Positions 35,806 through 44,800 of a stretch of 64,000 bases of DNA are shown here, piece after piece. The stretch lies in contig JAJDCR010000084.1 in assembly GCA_029260735.1 (NCBI GenBank), positions 25,179 through 89,178 on the forward strand. The letters are read 5' to 3'. The position numbers and the translations under genes are program-made. Position 1 is the stretch's first letter; each line of letters opens with the position of its first letter. The stretch is from Planctomycetota bacterium. GTDB lineage: Bacteria; Planctomycetota; Uabimicrobiia; Uabimicrobiales; Uabimicrobiaceae. The notes under the pieces were generated by a model, which ran no database searches, was not told the DNA's origin, and worked only from the letters and a program-made list of their open reading frames with translations.

Positions 35806-38800
35806 ATGGATAAAAAAGAGGAAATTGCCCGCAAACGAGCGCAACTATCTTCTGCTAAAAGAGAATTATTAGCGAAGAGACTAAAAGGGAGAGGGAGTAA
35901 ATCGGCGAAAAAGTCGGAGAAGGGAATAGAGAAAAGACCTTTAGAGGAAACTCCGCTTTTATCTTTTGCCCAAGAGCGGCTGTGGTTTCTTGATCAACTC
36001 GAAGGAAAGAGCGCTTCTTATAATATTCCCTTGGCCGTTCGCTTGGTTGGAGAAGTTGATCCTGTCCTTTTAGAAAAAAGTATTTATTTTTTGGGACAAA
36101 GGCATGAAACTTTACGCAGTAATTTTGCCAAAAAAGAAGACCAAGCAGAGCTTGTCGTTCATAAAAAACCTTTGTTCTCTTTTATCCAAAGGGATTTTAG
36201 TCATTTTCTAGGGGAAGAAAGGGAGAAGGAAACGGAAAAGAGGATAGAGGAGGAATCTCTTCTTCCTTTCGACTTAGAAAAAGATCCTTTACTTCGAGTT
36301 TGCTTAGCTTCTTTAAAAGAAAATGAACATATTCTCCTTTTGAATATGCATCATATCATTTCGGACGGCTGGTCTTTAGGAGTGTTTGTTCGCGAATTAG
36401 GTTTATTTTACCAAGCTCATAAAGAAGAAAAGAAAGCATTTCTTCCTGATTTACCGATTCAATATCGAGATTTTGCCTGGTGGCAAAAAAACACCCAAAA
36501 AGAGAATTTAGAAAAGCAATTGAACTACTGGAAGACCCAGCTCCAAGGAGTTCCTCCTCTTCAACTCCCTTTTGATTATTCTGACAAACCCCTTTCTATG
36601 GAAAAGGGAATCCGAGAAACAATTACCCTTCCTCTTTCTTTGTCTCAGTCATTAAAGCAAATAGCCCAGAAACACAATACCTCTTTTTTCTCTGTCCTTG
36701 TTTTAGCCTTCCAAATTTTGCTCCATCGTTGGAGTGGACAAGATGATTTTGCCATAGGAACCCCTATTGCCGGGCGCAACCGCAAAGAAACAGAAGGATT
36801 AATAGGTCTATTCTTGAATGTGCTCGTTTTACGAGCTAACTTATCAGGAAATCTTACTTTTGAAGAAGCTTTAAAGCAAACAGGAGAAACTCTCTTAGAC
36901 GCATATAAAAATCAAGATGTTCCCTTTGAACGAATTGTCCAAGAGCTCCAACCCGAACGAAATTTAACGCGCCCTCCTATTTTTCAAGTCATGTTCAATC
37001 TTCTAAATATGCCTTTTGAGACAATTTCTCTACCAGGATTAACCTTAGAAAACTTTGGCGAACTGGTTCCCCCTTCAAAGTTTGATTTGACCCTTTATGC
37101 CTTAGAGCAAAAAAACGGTTTGCGCTTTAACTTGGCCTATAACCCTCAGCTTTTTTCTTCTGAAACTATCCAAGAAATGCTCGCTCAATGGACTGTTCTT
37201 TTAGAGCAAATTAGCACTCATCCAGAAAAAAATCTCGATGATTTTTCTCTATCGACAAAATACTCCCGCACCATTCTCTATGATCCAAGAGAGAAAATAG
37301 AGCAGCCTAAGTTCCCCTCGGTTTTTGACATGGTTCTGCAGTGGAGCCAACGATTCCCAAACCATACTGCAATACTTCACCAAGGTCATAAAAAAAGCTA
37401 CCAAGAACTTATCCTCGCCTCGGAAAATTTAGCTCAAGTTCTCATCGACGGAGGAGTTCAACCCGGAGAAACAGTTGCCATTAGTGCCACTCGCAGTTTT
37501 GGATTAATTGTTGCTTTGCTTGCTGTCATGCGAAGCCGAGGAGTACTTTTAACCTTAGATCCCAAATTGCCTTCGTTTCGCCAGCAAGTGATGATCCACG
37601 AGTCAAAGGCTCGCTATGCTATATTCTTAGAAGGATGTCTGTTGCCCGAAGGAATTTCTTGGAGTAAAGATCCTTGGTGTCTGGCACCAAGTAGTGGGTG
37701 TCTGGCACCAAATTTAGATGACGAAAATAATGAAAATAATGGGTGCGAAAAAAATGAAAACAATGAGCGTCTGGCACCAAAAAAAAATAGATATCTGCCT
37801 CCCATAGAAGCTTCGGATGCCGCTTATATCTTTTTCACCTCAGGAACAACGGGGGTTCCTAAGGGGATATTAGGAACTCACCAAGGCTTAAGTCATTTTA
37901 TTAACTGGCAAGGGGAAACCTTTGATCTCCAAGTTCACGATCAAAGCGCTCAGCTAACGGGGCTTTCCTTTGATGTGGTTATGCGCGATATTTTTCTTCC
38001 TCTGACTCGGGGAGCTACTCTTTGTTTACCTGTGCACGATGTTTTGGCTAGTGAAGATATTCTTTCATGGATGGCGGAAGAAAAAATCACAGTTACTCAT
38101 ATGGTTCCTTCTTTGGCTCAAGTTTGGGCGGAAGAATTTTCGAGCCGACCAGAGATTTTTTCTCTGCAAAAGACATTTTTTGCAGGGGAACCCTTACGAA
38201 ATTCATTGATCAAAAAATGGCGGAAATTCTTTCCGAATACCGAAATTATTAATCTATATGGCCCGACAGAAACTACTTTGGCCAAATGCTTTTATCGAGT
38301 TCCTTTGGATTCACTCCGAGTTGTCCAGCCTTTGGGGCGGGCGATTCCCCAAGCCCAAGCTTTAGTTTTACGTCATTCTAGAAAACTCTGCGCCTTGCAA
38401 GAAGTCGGAGAAATCTTTTTGCGTACTCCTTTTCGGAGCCGAGGATATATCAATGCCTCCCAGGATGACCAAGATCGCTTTCAGATAAATCCTTTTACCC
38501 AACAAGAGGATGATCTTCTCTATCGCACTGGTGACCAAGGACGTTGGCTCACCGATGGAAATTTAGAAATTTTAGGACGAGTAGACCACCAAGTTAAAAT
38601 TCGAGGAGTGCGCATTGAACTCAGTGAAATAGAAGTGATTTTGGAGCAACATCCTTTGGTTAAAGCTCAAGTTGTTATTGCCAAAGAGACAAAAGAGGGA
38701 GAAAAAACATTGCTTGCCTATTTTGTCTCGGAGCCAGGGAGTAGTGTTTCTAATGAAGAAATTCGCTTGTATCTAGAGCAACGTTTGCCAGAGTATATGA

Positions 38801-41800
38801 TTCCCTCCGCTTGTGTGCCTCTTTCTCATTTGCCCTTAACTCCCAATGGCAAGATTGACCGAAAAGCTTTACCCACTCCCAATGTCTCTTTTTCGAGTGG
38901 TTCCTTGGTCGAAGCAAAAACTGAGGCTCAAAAGAAATTAGCTACGATTTGGGAATCTCTTTTGAGCCTAACTAAAATTAGTGTTCATGAAAATTTTTTT
39001 CACTTAGGAGGGCATTCTCTTCGAGCGACTCAGCTTGCTTCTCGTATTCGTCATACTTGGCAAATCAATTTACCCTTAGCGGCTGTTTTTCAGTTTCCGA
39101 CTATTTTTCAATTAGCCCAAGAAATTGAGTCCTATCAAGAAAGCTCTGAGAGCCACGAAATAGAAATACAGAAGCGTTCTGAAAATATCCCTCTTTCTTT
39201 TGCCCAGAAGCGGCTGTGGTTTTTAACGAAGTTAGAACCAAATAGCTCTTCTTACAATATATTTTTTACGCGGCAACTAGTGGGAAAACTTAACGTAGAT
39301 CATTTAGAGAGGGCTTTCCAAATGATCATAAAACGACAGGAATCTTTTTGCACTCAGTTTATTGAAAAAGAGGAGATACCTTACCAAGAAATTGTTTCTG
39401 ATCTAAGTTGGGATTTACCCTACCTTGACTTAACCGGTTATAGTGAGTTAGAGCAAAAAAAAGAAATTGAAAAAACAGTTAAAAAAGAGGCTGGTAGGTC
39501 TTTTGATTTGAGAAAAGCCCCCCTAATGCGCGTGCTTCTTCTGAAGTGCGAAAAAGAGAGACACGTTCTTCTTTTAAATATGCATCATATTATTTCGGAT
39601 GGATGGTCTATGGGAATTCTTTGGAAGGAATTAACTTCTATTTATAATGCTTTGGAGCAAGGAGAAAAGACAAGTTTATCTCCTTTGTCCATTCAATATG
39701 CCGACTTTAGTATTTGGCAACAAGAAAAGCTAAAGGGAGTTGCTTTACAAAAGCAACAAGAGTATTGGGTCAAACAATTTTCGGGAGAAATCCCTACTTT
39801 AGATATCCCAACTGACTTACCAAGAGGAAAAAAATCGAACTTCTTAGGGGCAAGAATTTCAATAGACTTAGGGGAGAAACTTTCCCGCGCTCTTCAGGAG
39901 TTCGCTCGTCAGGAAAGTGCGACCGAGTTTATGGTTTTGTTTGCTGCCTGGAATATCCTTCTCCGTCGCTACTGCGGGCAAGAAGATATTATTATCGGAA
40001 CCCCTGTCGCCAATAGACAACATAAGCAAACAGAAAATCTAATTGGTTTCTTTGTCAATACTTTGGCTTTGCGAACAAATCTCACGGGCAATCCAACTTT
40101 TCTGAAACTTCTGCAACAAGTAAAAGTAAACTGTCTAGAGGCTTACCAACACCAAGATTATCCTTTTGAGCAACTCGTCGAAGTGATTAACCCGCCGCGA
40201 GATACTAGTCGTCACCCCATTTTTCAGGTAATGTTTAATCTTTTTAATATGTCTTTTGAGACAACTTCTTTATCTGGGGTGACCTTAGAAGGTTCTGACG
40301 AGTTTGTTCCTCCTTCCAAATTTGATTTAACTCTTTATGCCTTGGAGAAAAAATCAGGCTTTCGCTTTAGCTTAGCCTATAACTCAGATCTCTTTTTTCC
40401 AGAGACTATCCAGGAAATGCTCGATCAGTGGATAATTCTTTTAGAACAAATTGTCACTTGTCCCGAAAAAAACATCGCTGATTTTTCTCTTAAGACAAAG
40501 CGAGCGGATAATCTGATCTATGATCCGACAAAAGAAATAGACCAACCTATTTTCCCTTCCGTTTTTGATAAGGTAGCCCACTGGAGCAAAGAATACCCCG
40601 ATAAGGTCGCAGTAATTGATCAAGATAATCACAAGAGTTTTTCCGAGCTTATAAAAGCCGCCGAAATGCTGGCTCAAGTTTTAGTTCACTCAGGAGTTCA
40701 GCCCGGAGAAACCGTTGCCATTAGTGCCACTCGCAGTTTTGGTTTAGTTGTCGCCATTCTTGCCGTGATGAGAAGCAGAGCTGTTCTTTTGACTCTTGAT
40801 CCGAAACTTCCCTCTTCTCGCCAGGAAGTCATGATTCAGGAAGCCCAAGCTCGCTATGCTATATTCTTAGAAGGTTGCTCTTTACCAGAATTACCAGAAG
40901 GAATTTCTTGGGCAAAAACTCCCTGGTGTCTGTCACCAAAAACAGGATGCCTGACTTCAACAAAGCCAACAGAGTGTCTGGCACAAAACGAGCCAAATTT
41001 AGAATCACTCAAAAATGGGTGTCTGGCACCAATAGACCCAATAGAAACTTCTGACCTTGCCTACGTTTTCTTCACCTCGGGAACAACGGGAGTACCTAAA
41101 GGAATTTTAGGGACTCATCAAGGCCTAAGTCATTTTGTTCACTGGCAAGGAGAAACTTTCTCCATTCAAATGGAAGACCGCGTTGCTCAGTTAGCGGGCC
41201 TCTCTTTTGATGCCATGATGCGCGATATTTTTCTTCCTCTGACTCACGGAGCGACTCTCTGCCTTCCTCCTCACGACGTTTTAGAAACAAGCGATATTCT
41301 TGCTTGGCTAGACCGAGAAAAAATTACTCTTCTTCATGTCGTTCCTTCTTTGGCCCAAGTTTGGGCAGAAGAATTTCCTCATCGATCTTCCATTTCTTCT
41401 TTGCGAAAAACATTTTTTGTGGGAGAAGTTTTACTTAGCTCTTTGGTGCAAAAGTGGCAAAAGTTTTTTCCTCATAGTGAAATTATCAATCTCTACGGCC
41501 CGACAGAAACTACTTTGATAAAGTGTTTTTATCGAATCGAAGAAAACGGACTTCGAGCGATTCAACCTATAGGACGAGCGCTTCCTCAATCGCAAGTTTT
41601 GGTTTTACGCGACCAAGAGAAACTATGTGCTTTACAAGAAGTGGGCGAGATTTTTTTACGAACGCCTTTTCGCAGCAGAGGCTACCTAAACGCAGACCAA
41701 CGCGACCAAGCTCGTTTCCAAGTGAACCCCTTTACCGGAAAAAAAGACGACATTATCTACCAAACAGGCGACAGAGGGCGCTGGCTCGCGGATGGAAACT

Positions 41801-44800
41801 TGGAATTTTTAGGACGAGTTGATCACCAGGTGAAAATTCGAGGGGTCCGCGTTGAACTAAGTGGAATCGAAGCTCTTTTGGGAGAGCATCCTGAAATTCA
41901 GGGGCAGGTTGTCATTGCTTGGCCAACAAAAACGGGAGAAAAAATCTTAGTCGCCTATTTTGTTCAAAAATCGGAGAGTGATATTTCTCCTGAAGAAGTT
42001 CTTCATTATTTGAAAGAGCGCTTACCAGAATACATGATTCCTTCGATTTGTATGCCCCTCTCTCACTTACCTTTGAATGCAAATAACAAAATAGACAGGA
42101 AAGCTTTGCCTGACCCTAGTTTTTCATCGACTTCTCCAGTTGAAGCTCAAAGTTCTGTCGAAAAAGAATTGGCCGATATTTGGAAATCTCTTTTAGGTCT
42201 TTCTGAAATAGGTGTTCATGATAATTTTTTTCATTTGGGAGGCCATTCTTTACGTGCGACTCAGCTAGCTTCCCGAATACGGCGGACTTGGCAAATAGAC
42301 TTGCCCTTGGTCGAGGTTTTTCAATCTCCGACAGTTTTTCAACTCGCTCAGAAAATAGAATCTAGCGCAGTGAATTCTCTGGGAGAAGAGATAGTTATCC
42401 AAGACCGTCCTAAAAATATTCCCCTATCTTTTGCCCAGCAACGCTTGTGGTTTCTCGAACAACTCCAACCAGAATCCACTCTCTATCATATTCCTTTGGC
42501 CTTTCGAGGAGAAGGCCCTCTTTCCGAAGAAAATCTTACTTGGGCCTTAGAAAAAATCGTCGAAAGACATGAGTCTTTACGCACTGTTTTTGGAGAGAAA
42601 GAAGGTCTTCCTTGGCAAAAAATTTATCCCACCAAAAAAGAATTTTTGAGAGAAATATGGCAGAGAGAAGAGCTCGCTCTACTTCTCTCTAAAAATGCAA
42701 ACCTCAGCTCTAAAGAGCTAGTAGAAAATTGGCTTAAGCGAGAAAGGGAGGAAGTTTTTGATTTGGCTTCGGGTCCTCTTTTTCGCGTGAGTCTTTTATG
42801 GATAAGCTCTGAAAAATGGATTCTTTCCTTAGTTTTTCACCACCTAATCACAGATGGCTGGTCTCTTTCTGTCTTTTGGAGAGAGCTGATTCAAATCTAT
42901 ACGGAAAAAGAGTTGGGCCTTAGTAAGTTGAAAGACCTCTCTTGCCAGTACGCTGATTTTGCTCTTTGGCAACGAGGTTATTTGCAAGGTGAAGTTCTCC
43001 AGCGAGATATTGACTACTGGCGTCAACAATTGGCTCCTCCCTTGCGTCCTTTGTCGTTACCTAAAGATTATCCTCCGTCTCATTGTCAAGGTTACCAAGG
43101 GGCCGCTAAAAGTATATCGATGTCTTCTGAGCTTTTAGCTACTCTCGAAAAATGGAGCCAAAAGGAGGACGTTACTCTCTTCATGGCTCTCTTGGCTTCT
43201 TGGAAAGTCTTACTTTTCCGCTATACCGGACAAAAAGATATTACCATCGGTTCAACCATTGCTAATCGACGCCAAGAAGAGCTAGAAGGGATTATAGGCT
43301 TCTTTGTCAATACTTTAGTTTTACGAAGTGAGCTTTCAGGAAGCCTAAGCTGGCAAGAGTTTGTCCAAAATGTTCGCCAAACCACTCTAGATGCCTATCG
43401 TCACCAAGATTTGCCTTTTGAAAAACTGGTGGAAGAACTTCAGCCTGAGCGCAACTTCGGGCAGACTCCTTTTTTCCGCATTATGTTCAATTTTCAAAAC
43501 ACCCCAGGGGTAATGGGAAATTTGCCGGAAATTCAACTCGAAAAGTTGAGCTTAGAGCATACCACAGCTAAGTTTGATTTGACTTTAAATCTAAGTCGCC
43601 ATGAGAGAGGGCTTTCTGGAAAAATAGCTTATAATTCCCAGTTTTTTTCTCCTACCACCATTGAGCATCTGTTGAAGCACTGGGAGAATCTAATAGAGGC
43701 TCTTTTAGCGAATCCTCAAACTTCTATTGAGAAGGTCTCTTTTTTTTCCGAGGCTTTTCTGACTGAAAATTTTCTTGCGGAAAAAACGGCTTTTGCAAAA
43801 AAAGAAATCGCCGGGGAAAAAGAAACCTACTTGTCACTTTGGCAAAAGAAAATCCCCCAAAATACTGAGCTCCCTGCGATTATAAGTCAGGAGAAAAATT
43901 GGAGCTATGCTCAGTTGCAAGACAAAGTAGAGAGCTACTCGCTTTTCCTAAGACAAAAAGGAGTCAAAGCTGGCTCTGTCGTAGGATTAGCCCTTTCTCC
44001 TCAACCAGAAACTATCGCTGCTTTACTGGCAACTTGGAAACTCAATGCCACCTATTTGCCTTTAGACCCAAAGGGGCCCATAGAAAAACTTGCCTTTATG
44101 ATAAAAGATACTAGCCCCCAAATTCTTTTGAGCGAAAAGAAATGGCAAGAAACACTCTCTCCACTTCATAGCTCTTTAGTTTTCATAGAGGATATTGCTC
44201 AAGTGCAAAAAACACTAGACCAAGCCGAGCAGGCTTCCTTCTTTTTTCCAGAACAAATCGCCTATATCATGTATACTTCTGGTTCCAGTGGACAACCGAA
44301 GGGAGTTATGGTTTCTCAGAAAACCCTTCTCTCTTATCTTGGAGAAATGGAAAAAATCATTCCTCCAGAAAATCCTATTCCCTGGCTTTCTCAGATTACT
44401 TTCGACGCTTGTCTAAAACAGATTTTATTACCTTTGCTCCGAGGGAAGTCGGTTTGGGTTATAGAAGAAGAAGTGCGTCGAAACCCTCTTCTCTTGGCTC
44501 ACAATCTAAGTAAATTTCCTTCTCTTACTCTTAACTGTGTTCCTTCTCTTTGGCAAGTTTTACAAGACATCTCTCACAAGGAAAAAATTTCTCTTTCCCT
44601 GAGTACTTTGTGTCTAGGAGGAGAAGATTTCTCTCCTCTTTTAGTGGAAAAGACGAAAGAACAATTTCCCGCAGTCCAAATATACAATTTCTATGGCCCA
44701 ACCGAAGCGACTGCAAATGCTACCTATGGCCCAGTTCTTCCCCAAGAACTGATAAGCATAGGATCTTCTCTCGACAATGGAAAAATTTACCTTTTAGACA

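Noticed and set aside
37676..41030. GGTGTCTGGCACC units as a CRISPR array
   Set aside because: Units are short, irregularly spaced, degenerate and within an intact reading frame; no spacers of constant length or cas genes.
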